Made by a program: the position numbers and the translations under genes. The notes below the pieces were generated by a model. The model did no database searches. It was given only the letters and a program-made list of their open reading frames with translations, and was not told the origin of the DNA. Below, in pieces: positions 51,300 through 61,533 of a stretch of DNA of 64,000 nt (the first letter of the stretch is position 1; every line of letters starts with the position of its first letter). The DNA comes from Bacteroidales bacterium H4. GTDB lineage: Bacteria > Bacteroidota > Bacteroidia > Bacteroidales > Muribaculaceae. Location of the stretch: NCBI GenBank assembly GCA_001701165.1, contig DAAP01000044.1, positions 1 through 64,000 on the forward strand. The letters run 5' to 3'.

Positions 51300-53306
51300 T
51301 CACGCGAGCGCATCGCGCACCACGTCATCATCGGCGATGTTGGGCATGGTGATGATCATGTCCGGATGAAGAGCCATGGCGCGACGCGCAGCCGACATGG
51401 CTCCGTCGTTGCGAGCCCAGCTGCGGCGAGCGATGCCGTTGTTGACGTCCCACAGCATCATCTCGTCTATATGCCGACGCGCCTCGGCGCTGCCGTCGAT
51501 AACCATACCGAATCCGCCGTTGACGACTTCGCCCCATCCGACGCCGCCGCCGTTGTGCAGCGACACCCAGGTGGCTCCGCGAAATCCGTCGCCGATGACA
51601 TTCTGCACGGCCATATCCGCGGTAAAGGCCGAGCCGTCATAAATATTGGACGTCTCACGATAGGGCGAATCGGTGCCCGAGACATCATGGTGGTCACGAC
51701 CCAGGACTATGGGCGCCGAGATGCGCCCGTCGGCTATGGCTTCGTTGAAGGCACGAGCTATAGCCATACGGCCCTCTGCATCAGCATATAGGATACGTGC
51801 CTGCGATCCGACCACCAAGTTGTTGGCGCCGGCTTCGGCTATCCAATGAATGTTATCTTCGAGCTGTCCGGCAATTTCGGCGGGAGCATCGCGGCGCATA
51901 TCTTCGAGTACGCGGCGTGCGATGTCGTCACTCTGCGCCAAATCCTCAGGCAGACCCGAGGTGCACACCCAGCGGAACGGCCCGAAGCCGTAATCGAAAA
52001 ACAGCGGCCCCATAATGTCCTGCACGTATGACGGGTATATAAACTTGCCTTCGGAGTCCACAATGTCAGCTCCGGCGCGCGAGGCCTCCAGCATAAAGGC
52101 GTTGCCGTAGTCAAAGAAATACATACCTCGTGCCGTAAGCTTATTTATGGCGGCCACCTGTCGGCGCAGAGACATCTGCACCTGCTGCTTGAATTGTTCC
52201 GGATCTTCGGCCATCATCATGCGCGACTGCTCGTAGGTAAGTCCTGCCGGATAATATCCGCCGGCCCACGGGTTGTGCAGCGAGGTCTGGTCGCTGCCCA
52301 GGTCTACACGGATGTTCTCATCGGCCAAACGTTCCCAGAGGTCTACAATATTGCCTTGATAAGCCATAGACACCACCTCGGCATCGGCCAAAGCACGTCG
52401 TATACGCGGAATCAGCTCATCCAACGAGGTATGCACCTCGTCCACCCATCCCTGGCTGTGGCGCTTCTCGACGGCCGCCGGATTGATTTCGGCGACAACG
52501 CTTACCACGCCGGCTATATTTCCGGCCTTGGGCTGTGCTCCCGACATTCCGCCCAGTCCGGAAGACACAAACAGCATACGGCGTGTGTCGCCCGGCGCGC
52601 GACGCTTACGAGCCGCATTGAGCACCGTAATTGTGGTACCGTGGACTATGCCCTGCGGACCTATATACATGTACGATCCGGCTGTCATCTGGCCGTACTG
52701 CGACACACCCATGGCGTTGAAGCGCTCCCAGTCGTCCGGCTTGGAGTAATTGGGTATGACCATACCATTGGTGACCACAACACGTGGCGCGTCCTTGTGC
52801 GACGGAAACAGCCCCAACGGATGTCCCGAGTACATTACCAAGGTCTGACACTCGGTCATCTGCGACAAGTATTGCATCGTCAGGCGGTATTGCGCCCAGT
52901 TTTGGAACACGGCACCGTTGCCGCCATAAGTGATAAGTTCGTGCGGATGCTGAGCCACGCGCGGGTCCAAATTGTTCTGTATCATCAGCATTATGGCCGC
53001 AGCCTGCCGACACTTGGCCGGGTACTCCTCGATGGGCCGGGCGTACATCGGATAATGCGGGCGCAACCGATACATGTATATGCGGCCATAGCGGCGCAGC
53101 TCCTCGGCAAATTCCGGGGCCAAGACGGCGTGCTGTTCCTTAGGGAAATAGCGCAACGCATTTTTCAGAGCCAAGGCCTTTTGTGCGGGCGTGAGGATAT
53201 CCTTGCGCCGCGGAGCGTGGTTGACAGAAGTGTCATATTCCTGCGGTTCGGGCAGTCGGGCCGGAATACCGCCCACGATGTCCTGTTGGAATTGGTTGAG
53301 GGTCAT
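51300..53306 (-). CDS. hutU: urocanate hydratase
   Basis: 668 residues. It adds water to urocanate using tightly bound NAD+, giving imidazolonepropionate. YGGNGAVFQNWAQYRLTMQYLSQM, the Gly-rich VSSGLGGMSGAQPKAGNIAG region and FRWVCTSGLPEDL with the catalytic Cys (near 447) are characteristic. The length is that of the long form found in Bacteroidota and animals rather than the roughly 550-residue form of Bacillus or Pseudomonas. Its ATG overlaps the stop of ftcD (ATGA), so the two are translated together. Confidence 0.97.
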   Translation of the reverse strand: MTLNQFQQDIVGGIPARLPEPQEYDTSVNHAPRRKDILTPAQKALALKNALRYFPKEQHAVLAPEFAEELRRYGRIYMYRLRPHYPMYARPIEEYPAKCRQAAAIMLMIQNNLDPRVAQHPHELITYGGNGAVFQNWAQYRLTMQYLSQMTECQTLVMYSGHPLGLFPSHKDAPRVVVTNGMVIPNYSKPDDWERFNAMGVSQYGQMTAGSYMYIGPQGIVHGTTITVLNAARKRRAPGDTRRMLFVSSGLGGMSGAQPKAGNIAGVVSVVAEINPAAVEKRHSQGWVDEVHTSLDELIPRIRRALADAEVVSMAYQGNIVDLWERLADENIRVDLGSDQTSLHNPWAGGYYPAGLTYEQSRMMMAEDPEQFKQQVQMSLRRQVAAINKLTARGMYFFDYGNAFMLEASRAGADIVDSEGKFIYPSYVQDIMGPLFFDYGFGPFRWVCTSGLPEDLAQSDDIARRVLEDMRRDAPAEIAGQLEDNIHWIAEAGANNLVVGSQARILYADAEGRMAIARAFNEAIADGRISAPIVLGRDHHDVSGTDSPYRETSNIYDGSAFTADMAVQNVIGDGFRGATWVSLHNGGGVGWGEVVNGGFGMVIDGSAEARRHIDEMMLWDVNNGIARRSWARNDGAMSAARRAMALHPDMIITMPNIADDDVVRDALA

Positions 53307-54994
53307 AGTCTTTCTTCGATTTCGGATATTAGAGTCTGTTCGCGGCTGTCCGCCTCGGCAGCCAAGGCCTGAGCCTCACCTTTGAGTGCCTTGGCCTTGT
53401 CCGTGTCCTTGAGTCCGGCAGCATTTATCATCACGTTGAGCGCCGCACCGCGCACGGCGGCACGAGCGGCAAGTATGGCTACGCCGGCGTCCGATAGCGA
53501 ATTGGGATTGCCATCCACAGCCATAACATGCGCCACGTCAAATACTTCCATGGCGGCTTTCATAGTCTTCAGCGGCACTTGGGCGGCATATAGTGTAGCC
53601 TCCTCGAGGGCGGCGGCACGTGCGGACTTTTCCTCATCCGTGCCCTTGGGCATGGCAAATACGGCCATAATGCGGTTGAAAGCTTCGGTATCCTCGTCCA
53701 CCAAAGCGAGCAGACGCTGCATCAACGCATGCCCCTTCACGGCCCAGTCGGAGAAGAATTCCCAGCGGTCGTCCCATCCGGGCTTATGCGCCGACAGGTT
53801 GGCGACCATGGTGGCCAAAGCGGCACCCATGGCACCCATATACGCCGATACGGAGCCGCCGCCGGGCGCCGGCGATTCGCAGGCCGTCTCCTCGGCAAAG
53901 CCTTGGCAAGTAAAGTCGACGAGTTTCTTGCCGCCCTTGGGTGCCAAGAGGTCTTCAATGACTTTTTCGTGAACCTTGAAAGGTGCCAAATCCTCAAGAC
54001 CGAGCGACTTGACAGCTATCTTGATAATCTCGTCATCGCTGATACCCAGCGAGCGGCATTGCTTGCGCAGAAAATATTTGCCGGCATCCAGCAGACACGA
54101 ACGCGGCACCAGACCCACGATTTCGGTTCCGGTGACACGCAATCCGCGGCGGTCGGCGGCGCGGCACACCTCCTCGAAAGCCACGTGCAGCGGCGTGGCG
54201 CGTATGTCCGTAATATTCATCGACACCTGGGCGATGCCGTATTCTTCGATGTACCATCCTATGGCCTTGCAACCCTTGAGCGTGCCCGGAATCATCACCG
54301 GATTACCCTCGGCATCGCGTATAATCTTGCCCGTGATGGGATTACCCTCGCGGCGCGGACGTCCTTTTTCGCGGACATCAAAGGCGATGGCATTGGCGCG
54401 GCGAGTGCTGGTCGAATTGAGGTTGAAATTGACAGCAACCAGAAAGTCGCGAGCACCGACGACGGTAGCTCCGCTGCGTGCAGCCTGCTCGGTGAACTCT
54501 CCGCCACCGAAGTCCGGCATCTCCGCCGGGTCGGTGATACGCTGAGCCAGAGCCTCGTACTCACCCTTGCGGCATACAGCCAAGTTACGGCGCTCGGGAC
54601 GCAAAGCCGCCGCCTCATAGCAATACGTCGGTATCGCCAGCTCATCAGCTATACGTTTGGCAAGAGCACGAGCCATCTCGGCGCACTCCTCAAGGGTGAC
54701 GCCGCTCACCGGCACCAAAGGCAAAACATCTGTGGCGCCTATGCGCGGATGCTCGCCGTGGTGCGTACGCATATCGATAAGTTCGGAAGCCTTCTTGACA
54801 GTGCGGAAGGCCGCATCCACCACCGCCTCCGGCGTACCGGCAAAGGTCACGACCGTGCGATTGGTCGCCTTTCCGGGGTCCACGTCCAGCAGTCGGACGC
54901 CCTCGACGTCCTCGATGCTCTTGACTATCTCTTGTATAACTTCAGGGCGGCGTCCCTCGCTGAAATTGGGGACGCACTCAATGATACGTTTCAT
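53303..54994 (-). CDS. ftcD: bifunctional glutamate formiminotransferase / formimidoyl-THF cyclodeaminase
   Basis: 563 residues from the ATG at 54992-54994. Residues of about 1-330 are the formiminotransferase (IIECVPNFSEGRRPEVIQEIV; THHGEHPRIGATDVLPLVPV). Residues of about 360-563 are the FTCD_C cyclodeaminase (ACESPAPGGGSVSAYMGAMGAALATMVANLS). It passes the formimino group from formiminoglutamate to tetrahydrofolate and then forms 5,10-methenyl-THF with loss of ammonia, yielding glutamate. It is first in the hut operon. The fused form replaces separate ftcD and fchA genes. Confidence 0.96.
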   Translation of the reverse strand: MKRIIECVPNFSEGRRPEVIQEIVKSIEDVEGVRLLDVDPGKATNRTVVTFAGTPEAVVDAAFRTVKKASELIDMRTHHGEHPRIGATDVLPLVPVSGVTLEECAEMARALAKRIADELAIPTYCYEAAALRPERRNLAVCRKGEYEALAQRITDPAEMPDFGGGEFTEQAARSGATVVGARDFLVAVNFNLNSTSTRRANAIAFDVREKGRPRREGNPITGKIIRDAEGNPVMIPGTLKGCKAIGWYIEEYGIAQVSMNITDIRATPLHVAFEEVCRAADRRGLRVTGTEIVGLVPRSCLLDAGKYFLRKQCRSLGISDDEIIKIAVKSLGLEDLAPFKVHEKVIEDLLAPKGGKKLVDFTCQGFAEETACESPAPGGGSVSAYMGAMGAALATMVANLSAHKPGWDDRWEFFSDWAVKGHALMQRLLALVDEDTEAFNRIMAVFAMPKGTDEEKSARAAALEEATLYAAQVPLKTMKAAMEVFDVAHVMAVDGNPNSLSDAGVAILAARAAVRGAALNVMINAAGLKDTDKAKALKGEAQALAAEADSREQTLISEIEERL

Positions 54995-55264
54995 GTTCGG
55001 GTCTGGCACTTATGTGTTTATTTGTGTTTGGTTTCGATATAGTCTGTTGTATATTCGGTATCGTTCGGTCTTGATATTACCCCCGTCGCTTACGGGAGTT
55101 CGGTTTCTCGGGTTCGGTATTTTGCCGCCATCCTCCGCGCCGAAGCCTCACGATGACATTCGGAGCACTCGGATTGCAACATTTGAGCGTCGGAAGGCGT
55201 ATCAGAGGCGTCAATGTGTCACCACCGCTTCTCCTATCCTTGGCTATCCCGCCGCTTTCACTGG

Positions 55265-55272
55265 CAAATATA
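55265..55272 (-). promoter_or_regulatory. -7 box TATATTTG, candidate promoter of the hut operon
   Basis: On the minus strand TATATTTG fits TAnnTTTG. A start near 55258 would leave a long leader of about 265 nt before ftcD, including a short hairpin CCCGT/ACGGG near 55080-55100. No clear -33 element is seen, so the call is tentative. Confidence 0.35.
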
Positions 55273-55415
55273 GCACTTTTCCGCCAATAATCCCGCATCA
55301 TCGCCGAAAATGCCGCCGCCGTTAGTTCGACTCGCAGCTCGCCCCACATCGAACGACTCACCGCACCAATCACGTCATCCGAAAAGACGAAAAAAAATAA
55401 TACGGCTGAAAATCA

Positions 55416-55444
55416 TTTGGATATAAAAATAATTTGTAATTTTG
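55416..55444 (+). promoter_or_regulatory. promoter of the 6S-like RNA
   Basis: TTTG at 55416-55419 and TAATTTTG at 55437-55444 are 17 bp apart. The transcript would start near 55450, at the base of a CAAGGC/GCCTTG hairpin (55448-55469), with a second perfect hairpin AGGATT-CT-AATCCT at 55480-55493 before the main rod. Confidence 0.65.
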
Positions 55445-55511
55445 CAGCAAGGCGCAAGCGAGTGCCTTGATATTGTGATAGGATTCTAATCCTGTTCTCC
55501 GTAACATAAAT

Positions 55512-55726
55512 AAAAAGCGTTTCGTGCTTTATCCTTTAACGGAAATCGCCAAATTTCAAAACTACGAGGGATATAGGCAGTCAAAGGAACGCCATGCTTG
55601 TCGCATATCCGCTCCCCGGCAAGGGGGAGTATATCCGATAAGGCGTGGGAGTGGACTGTTTATTTCGTAGTAGGCGTTTGGCGATGCCTCCGTTAAGATA
55701 AACTGAACATGCTCCACGCTTTTTTT
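55512..55726 (+). ncRNA. ssrS: 6S RNA (SsrS; Bacteroidales-1-type rod RNA)
   Basis: The region folds into one long rod. Outer pairs are AAAAGCG/CGCTTTT, TTAACGGA (55536-55543) with TCCGTTAA (55689-55696), and ATCGCCAAA (55545-55553) with TTTGGCGAT (55677-55685). Then ACTACGA (55561-55567) pairs with TCGTAGT (55665-55671), CAGTC with GACTG and ACGCC with GGCGT; CTCCCC (55612-55617) and GGGGAG (55624-55629) close the tip. An internal bubble lies near 55568-55577 opposite 55659-55664. This is the shape of 6S RNA, which mimics an open promoter and binds RNA polymerase. The T-run at 55720-55726 gives the strand and terminator. Family name is from shape, not a covariance search. Confidence 0.72.
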
Positions 55727-55788
55727 ATATAGCTAACTCTAATCAGGCCGGTCGGAGCATACTGCCTTAAAACTAATGTTCTAATCAC

Positions 55789-58700
55789 ATGTTCAGATTT
55801 ACTTCTTTGCGGTATGTGCTATTGGCACTTGCTGTGATGGGACTGTTCGGTGTGCCTGATGTGTCGGCTCAGTTTTCCGGCGCCGGCGCGGGCACAAAGG
55901 ATGACCCATACAAAATCTACAATCCGGCACAGCTGAACCAAGTGCGTAATTACACGGGGAAAACAGACGTGTATTTCACGCTTGGCGCAGATATCGACCT
56001 GACCTCATGGATTTCCTCTAATTCGCCGGAACAGGGATGGAATCCTATCGGCACGGATGCCAATCCGTTCAAGGGTACTTTTAGCGGCAACGGACACACC
56101 ATCAAAGGCATGTCTATCTTACGAGGATCGACCGATGATGTGGGCTTCTTCGGTGTAGCATCGGGTGCCACCATCTCCAACTTGACAATCGAAGGCTCGG
56201 TCAACGGAGGGAATAATGTCGGCATCCTTGCCGGATACTTCACCGGCATAATAGAAAACTGCCGTGCAAAAGGCTCGGTCAACGGATTGTCAGACTGTGT
56301 CGGCGGACTTATCGGAAAGTCCGGGAACTCGGACATTAAGACCTGCCGGGCAGACGCGACGGTAAAAGGCACTGACTATGTCGGCGGACTTATCGGATAT
56401 GTTCTCGCTGGAAAAACATCATCCAATAAAGCTATAGACAATTGCTTTGCAAGTGGAACTGTAGATGGTCGCTCAAATGTCGGCGGCCTCATAGGCGCTA
56501 TGGATGCGACGGTATTCGTTCAGTTTGAGCCTTACAATTCTAGTTCTGATTACCATCAAAGCGATTATTACAGTACCGTAGCACTATATAAATACAGTAT
56601 ATCCAATTGCGGCGTGAAATGTGCTGTTTCTGCGCAGTCAGCTTCAACGGGTGGATTGATAGGCAAACTCTCTGGCGGTGCGTATATATACAGGTACAAT
56701 GGTTCTAGCGTTTCTATTTATAATGGTAATAGCAGCTCCATTTCAGACTGCGTAAATCTTTCAAAATGCGTAAGCGTCAAAGGCTGCTTTGCTTTGGCAC
56801 AGATTAATGCAAAAAGAGACAACATTGGCGGCATCATTGGCGATTGCGAATGTGCCGATATTATGGATAGCTATTTCAATGGCTCTATAATCGGAGGTAA
56901 AAAAGTCGGCGGAATTTGTGGCACTAATGATGCCGTAACAACTGTTACAGTAAAAACGCTTGACGGCAAAACATATCCCAACAAAGCGCGGCCCAAAGAA
57001 ATAACTATAAATTGGACAGGTGTCTCGACTATCTCGCGTAATTACAGCCGTGGCACGATTGCAGGCAGCGAATACGTGGGCGGTATCATCGGCAATATCA
57101 CGTCAAATGCGACCGTAACATCCAACTTCGCCCTCAATCCGGTATTGAGCGCATCCGTAGGCCCTGTGGCACGTATATCACCCACGACAACCGACGGCTT
57201 CGGTGCTATAGGCAGCCTGACAACCAATTATACCCTTACCGGCGCCAAGGTATCGAAGAATGGTGTATCGCAAACCTACTCGACAAAACTCAGCGAAGGC
57301 GAGTCCGGAGGTGAGGATATGTTCAAGCTACGTGCGACATACCAGGGTCTTGGATGGGATTTCGATAAGGAATGGGCGATACAAGAGACCGAGTGCCTGC
57401 CATACAAGAGCGGGCAGTGCGTTCCGCCGCTAATCCAGTCGGAACCGGTGTCGGGAAGTTTTATCATCGTAGGCAAGAGTATGTCCGGCGGACGTGTATT
57501 CATGGAATATGCCGGACAGACTTATTCGGCCGAATGTAAGGATAATACATGGACGGTACGAACCGATCCGATGAAATCCGGCGAGAGCATAACTGCATGG
57601 GTCGAGGCCGACGACAAGCTCCCGAGCTACAGCGTAATGACTTCTGTCGGCTATCCCGGCAGCGGCACACAGGAAGATCCGTATCAGATATATACTGCAA
57701 ATGACCTACAAAACATCAACGGCCATTCGTGGTACAAACTGATGAACGATATCGACCTCAATGGCGTGAAATGGCAACCGATAGGACGTAACGGCGCGAC
57801 TATGGCCAACCTTGACGGCGGCGGTTTCACCATTAAGAATCTCAATGTCAAAGATTCCGCATCTGACTTCTGCGGCTTGTTCTCCACTCTCCAAGACGCC
57901 ACGATTACCAATCTCACGCTGGAAGGATGCACCGTTGACGGCGGCAGCAAAACGGCAGTACTTGCCGGAGATATGACTTCGTGTACCATATCTAATGTCA
58001 CGATAATCAAGGCCAACGTCAAGGGCGATGCCAATGTGGGTGCTCTTGCCGGCAATGCCTATTATTGCACTTTGCAAAATGTGCAGGTACTGGAATCCAC
58101 TATCGGAGGAAGCTCCTTGGTCGGCGGTATCGTCGGCACGGCAGACCGTTTGGACATCACACTTTCCTCGTTCAACGGTGACGTTACAGGGTCCGGAAAT
58201 GTCGGCGGCATCTGCGCCAAGGCAAATTCCGCAACAAAAATTTCGCGCAGTTGTACCTCCGGAACGGTGACGGGTACAGGCACGGACACAAAGGCCGCAG
58301 GTATCGTAGCCGAAAGCCGAGCCTATGTCACGGACTGTTTCACAACGGCAAATATCTCCGCTCCGGGATATGTCGGCGGTATTGTCGGTCTAAATTACGC
58401 CTCGGTTTCCAATTGCTATGCGTCCGGAACATTATCGAGCGAAACTCTCGCCGCAGGCATCGTTGCATATAATGACGGCGCTTCGGCTACGCTGAAAAAC
58501 TCGGCGGCCGCCAGTGAGAAAATATCGGTATCCTCGCAGTCGGGTAATGCCATGCGCGTTCTCGGCGGTTTCCGTAATGGCGCTCCCGAACCTGTAACAG
58601 CCGAGAATCTTGCGCTCGAAAAGATGATAGTATCTATTAACGGCGTGGCACAAGAAGTATACGATGACCCGATGAATGGCACTGCCACCTCCGGCGACAA

Positions 58701-61206
58701 GCTCCGTCAATCAGCCACCTACAAGACTCTTGGCTGGGATTTCGCGACAACATGGCAGATTGGCGAAACCGAAATGCCTCAACTTATCGGTCTCGATACA
58801 ACCGGAGGAGCCGAACGCCGTGACAATTATATGTATGTAGACAAAATGAGTGCCGCAGCAGGCGAAACCTTTGATATCATCGTCAATCTACATAACGGTG
58901 ACGCCGTCAACGGCTTCCAGTTTGATATTCAGCTGCCGACAGGTGTTTCTCTCGTTTATGACGAAGATTTTGAGGAATATGACTATACAAAGGGCACACG
59001 TCTGACACGCAATCACTCTATATCTTTCCGTAAACAGCCTGACGGTTCGGTACGATTCTTGTGTCTTCCCAAGGACGCCACATACAACCTCCTCGGCGAT
59101 GACGGACAAATCTTGATATTGAAGGCAAAGGCAGATGACAATGCAATAAACGGCTCTTATGCTTTCTTACTCAAGAACTGCTTCCTCTCTCGCGGTGTCG
59201 CCGAGAATGTTGTACTCAATAAGGTTTCCGGCAACATCTACATTGTCAACGATGTAATATCTATACCGGCTGTTACCGCCATGGCCGGAAGCAAAAGTGA
59301 TTTGGTCGTCAATTTGGACAACAAATCGAAAATCAACAGCTTCCAATTTGACATGACCCTTCCTGCCGGCGTGAAAATAGCCGACAACGCTCTCGGCGAA
59401 CCTGATATCCGCTTGGGCGACCGTATCGATAAGTCAAAGTATACATTGACATATAAGGCACAACCTGACGGCTCGATGCGTATCGTGGCCTTTGGCGCCG
59501 GAAGTGATGCTGTTATTACCGGCAATACAGGCACAGTTCTATACGTCACACTCGCTGTAGACAAACAGACCAAGCCTTTCAACGGACAAGTTTCGTTCCG
59601 CAATATTTATCTTGCAGACAGTGAACTGCGCAGCTTTACGTGTGAGGATATAGACGCACAAATAGAGGTGACACAATTCCGTCGCAAAGGCGATGTCAAT
59701 AAGGATGGAACCATTACAGGCGTAGATGCCGTAGGCACTATTAATCTATCCCTAAACAAATCGTTGGACATCCTGGACTTCTGGGCCGCTGATGTCATAG
59801 AAGACAACATAATTGACTCGCGTGATGTTTCATCAGTTACATCACTCGTCCTCGATGAAAATCTTACGACTTATGCAGCCGCAAAATTCGCAAAAATCCG
59901 TAAGGCAGACGATGTATGGGGCGATTACGAGTACACCAAAGACATCTGCATGTGGGTGAAACCCGTAAACGTTTCGCCGGGTAATACCGCCGATTTTATA
60001 TTCTATCTCAACAACACCAAGGAGCATCGTCCCAGCGCTACGCAATGGGCCATTGATTTGCCGGAAGGATTCAGCTTTGAGCTGAACGAAAACCCGGTAG
60101 ATGCAGACGACCTATGGTATGAGAATACGCGCCGTTGCAGCGAGTTCCTGTTTGTCGCACATGTGCAAGGACAAAAAATCGGAATGTTCCACAACGATAT
60201 GAATGTTAAGGGCTATAAGCTAACGACAGGCGAAATTATGCGTCTGCATATCGTGGCCGACAAGTCTGTCAAGCCCGGTGTCTATACGGGCTGGTTGCGA
60301 GATTATCAAACCACATGCCCGGTTGACGCTCAGGGATTTCACGCCAGCTTCTATATCGACGATGAGCCCTTCACTATTGTCGTGGGAGACATCGCTAATG
60401 TGGAGAATTTATCCCTTGCCGGTCGCTTCGATTCTGACGATATGGCTCTTGTGGATGCAGCACTGCACAACAACTCATCACTGCTGACAGTAGATCTGAC
60501 TGAGAATAGGGCAATCCCCGAAGGCACTTCAATCGAAGGACTTAACCCCAATACAATTGTTTATGCCAACGCCGCTACAACAATTGAGAAGTCCGACAAT
60601 TTGGTCGTTGACGGGATTTGCAAATCGTTAAAACTGGAAGACGGACATCCGTTTGGCGTTACAACAGCGTTTACGGCGACATCTGCTTTATACTCACGGC
60701 AGGTCGAAGCCGGAGCGCACGAATCTCTGTATCTGCCGTTTGCAGCAGACCCGATTGAAGGTGTTACGTACAAACAGATTGCGGGAGTTTCAACGGACAA
60801 CTTTGTGCTTGAAGATGCAGTTCAATCAGCCAATACTCCGGTCTTGTTCAATTCGGAATTTGGAGGTGCGCTTAGATTTACCGCAACAAATGTCACTATA
60901 GAACCCGCTACAGAAACAGTACATAACGAGCTTGTCGGCAACTATAGAATTGTCGACACCGATAAGGTTTATTATGGTTATAGTGCCGGTTCATTTGTGA
61001 AAACTTTGCGCTTGATGCCGTTCAGAGCATACACAACAAACGCCGAGCTGGACGGAAAACACGAGACCGTTAATGACTTGCTTTATAATACCGATTCTGA
61101 TAATGACGTAATATACAATCTGCAAGGCATCCGGATGCATACGGATAAAAAGAACCTTACAACCGGGCTGTATATCATTAACGGACAAAAGGTTTATATC
61201 AAGTAA
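55789..61206 (+). CDS. giant surface protein: GLUG repeats, Ig-like, cohesin-like and dockerin-like domains, sorting tail
   Basis: 1805 residues with a signal peptide ending PDVSA. Residues of about 25-570 and 620-990 are two arrays of GLUG-type repeats (VGGLIGKS, VGGLIGYV, IGGIIGDC, VGGIVGTA) led by a YKIYNPAQLNQVRNY/YQIYTANDLQNIN unit. An Ig-like piece lies between the arrays. Cohesin-like domains begin near 1009, 1153 and 1376. A dockerin-like segment GDVNKDGTITGVDAVGTIN...DVIEDNIIDSRDVSSV lies near 1298-1345. The end VIYNLQGIRMHTDKKNLTTGLYIINGQ resembles a sorting tail. Probably a cell-surface adhesin or scaffold. GC is lower than in the first half of the window. Confidence 0.8.
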   Translation: MFRFTSLRYVLLALAVMGLFGVPDVSAQFSGAGAGTKDDPYKIYNPAQLNQVRNYTGKTDVYFTLGADIDLTSWISSNSPEQGWNPIGTDANPFKGTFSGNGHTIKGMSILRGSTDDVGFFGVASGATISNLTIEGSVNGGNNVGILAGYFTGIIENCRAKGSVNGLSDCVGGLIGKSGNSDIKTCRADATVKGTDYVGGLIGYVLAGKTSSNKAIDNCFASGTVDGRSNVGGLIGAMDATVFVQFEPYNSSSDYHQSDYYSTVALYKYSISNCGVKCAVSAQSASTGGLIGKLSGGAYIYRYNGSSVSIYNGNSSSISDCVNLSKCVSVKGCFALAQINAKRDNIGGIIGDCECADIMDSYFNGSIIGGKKVGGICGTNDAVTTVTVKTLDGKTYPNKARPKEITINWTGVSTISRNYSRGTIAGSEYVGGIIGNITSNATVTSNFALNPVLSASVGPVARISPTTTDGFGAIGSLTTNYTLTGAKVSKNGVSQTYSTKLSEGESGGEDMFKLRATYQGLGWDFDKEWAIQETECLPYKSGQCVPPLIQSEPVSGSFIIVGKSMSGGRVFMEYAGQTYSAECKDNTWTVRTDPMKSGESITAWVEADDKLPSYSVMTSVGYPGSGTQEDPYQIYTANDLQNINGHSWYKLMNDIDLNGVKWQPIGRNGATMANLDGGGFTIKNLNVKDSASDFCGLFSTLQDATITNLTLEGCTVDGGSKTAVLAGDMTSCTISNVTIIKANVKGDANVGALAGNAYYCTLQNVQVLESTIGGSSLVGGIVGTADRLDITLSSFNGDVTGSGNVGGICAKANSATKISRSCTSGTVTGTGTDTKAAGIVAESRAYVTDCFTTANISAPGYVGGIVGLNYASVSNCYASGTLSSETLAAGIVAYNDGASATLKNSAAASEKISVSSQSGNAMRVLGGFRNGAPEPVTAENLALEKMIVSINGVAQEVYDDPMNGTATSGDKLRQSATYKTLGWDFATTWQIGETEMPQLIGLDTTGGAERRDNYMYVDKMSAAAGETFDIIVNLHNGDAVNGFQFDIQLPTGVSLVYDEDFEEYDYTKGTRLTRNHSISFRKQPDGSVRFLCLPKDATYNLLGDDGQILILKAKADDNAINGSYAFLLKNCFLSRGVAENVVLNKVSGNIYIVNDVISIPAVTAMAGSKSDLVVNLDNKSKINSFQFDMTLPAGVKIADNALGEPDIRLGDRIDKSKYTLTYKAQPDGSMRIVAFGAGSDAVITGNTGTVLYVTLAVDKQTKPFNGQVSFRNIYLADSELRSFTCEDIDAQIEVTQFRRKGDVNKDGTITGVDAVGTINLSLNKSLDILDFWAADVIEDNIIDSRDVSSVTSLVLDENLTTYAAAKFAKIRKADDVWGDYEYTKDICMWVKPVNVSPGNTADFIFYLNNTKEHRPSATQWAIDLPEGFSFELNENPVDADDLWYENTRRCSEFLFVAHVQGQKIGMFHNDMNVKGYKLTTGEIMRLHIVADKSVKPGVYTGWLRDYQTTCPVDAQGFHASFYIDDEPFTIVVGDIANVENLSLAGRFDSDDMALVDAALHNNSSLLTVDLTENRAIPEGTSIEGLNPNTIVYANAATTIEKSDNLVVDGICKSLKLEDGHPFGVTTAFTATSALYSRQVEAGAHESLYLPFAADPIEGVTYKQIAGVSTDNFVLEDAVQSANTPVLFNSEFGGALRFTATNVTIEPATETVHNELVGNYRIVDTDKVYYGYSAGSFVKTLRLMPFRAYTTNAELDGKHETVNDLLYNTDSDNDVIYNLQGIRMHTDKKNLTTGLYIINGQKVYIK

Positions 61207-61267
61207 AGACCGCATTCGGATTTCACAGTATTAATCACTGTGGATGAGACTCTTTTAGTGCTAATCT

Positions 61268-61303
61268 AAGCGGCCCGTATCGTAAGGTTCGGGCCGCTTT
61301 TTT
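61268..61303 (+). terminator. Rho-independent terminator after the giant surface protein
   Basis: AAGCGGCCCG (61268-61277) pairs with CGGGCCGCTT (61290-61299), with a 12-nt loop and a run of six T. Confidence 0.92.
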
Positions 61304-61495
61304 CATTCGCGATAGTCGCGCAATTTTACGGCGTATAGGTCTTATTTCGCTATTTTACACCGAAGCATCTTGACTGCATGTATGCACATATTCACCAGTC
61401 CATTACATGTGATTTCACCCTGCAATTTGACCTATAGGCCGGTTTCTAAGAGAAAAAAACTCGATCCTGTATCGCAAAATGATATAGGGTGCGGC

Positions 61496-61503
61496 TACCT
61501 TTG
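61496..61503 (+). promoter_or_regulatory. -7 box TACCTTTG of the DUF6140 gene
   Basis: Matches TAnnTTTG and predicts a start near 61509, 25 nt before the ATG at 61534. Confidence 0.6.
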
Positions 61504-61533
61504 CGGTGTAATTCACCAATAAACAAAAAGATT

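Larger units (their letters stand above)
61207..61533. other. 327-bp intergenic region with terminator and promoter
   Basis: Contains the terminator at 61268-61303 and the -7 box at 61496-61503. Two inverted copies of an 8-bp motif lie between them: TATAGGTC (61334-61341) and GACCTATA (61429-61436). No ORF with coding character lies in between. Confidence 0.6.

Noticed and set aside
55448..55500. Possible tRNA or tRNA remnant (hairpin with ATTCTAAT loop)
   Set aside because: No D or T arm and no acceptor stem can be drawn; the two hairpins are better seen as the 5' part of the 6S-like transcript.
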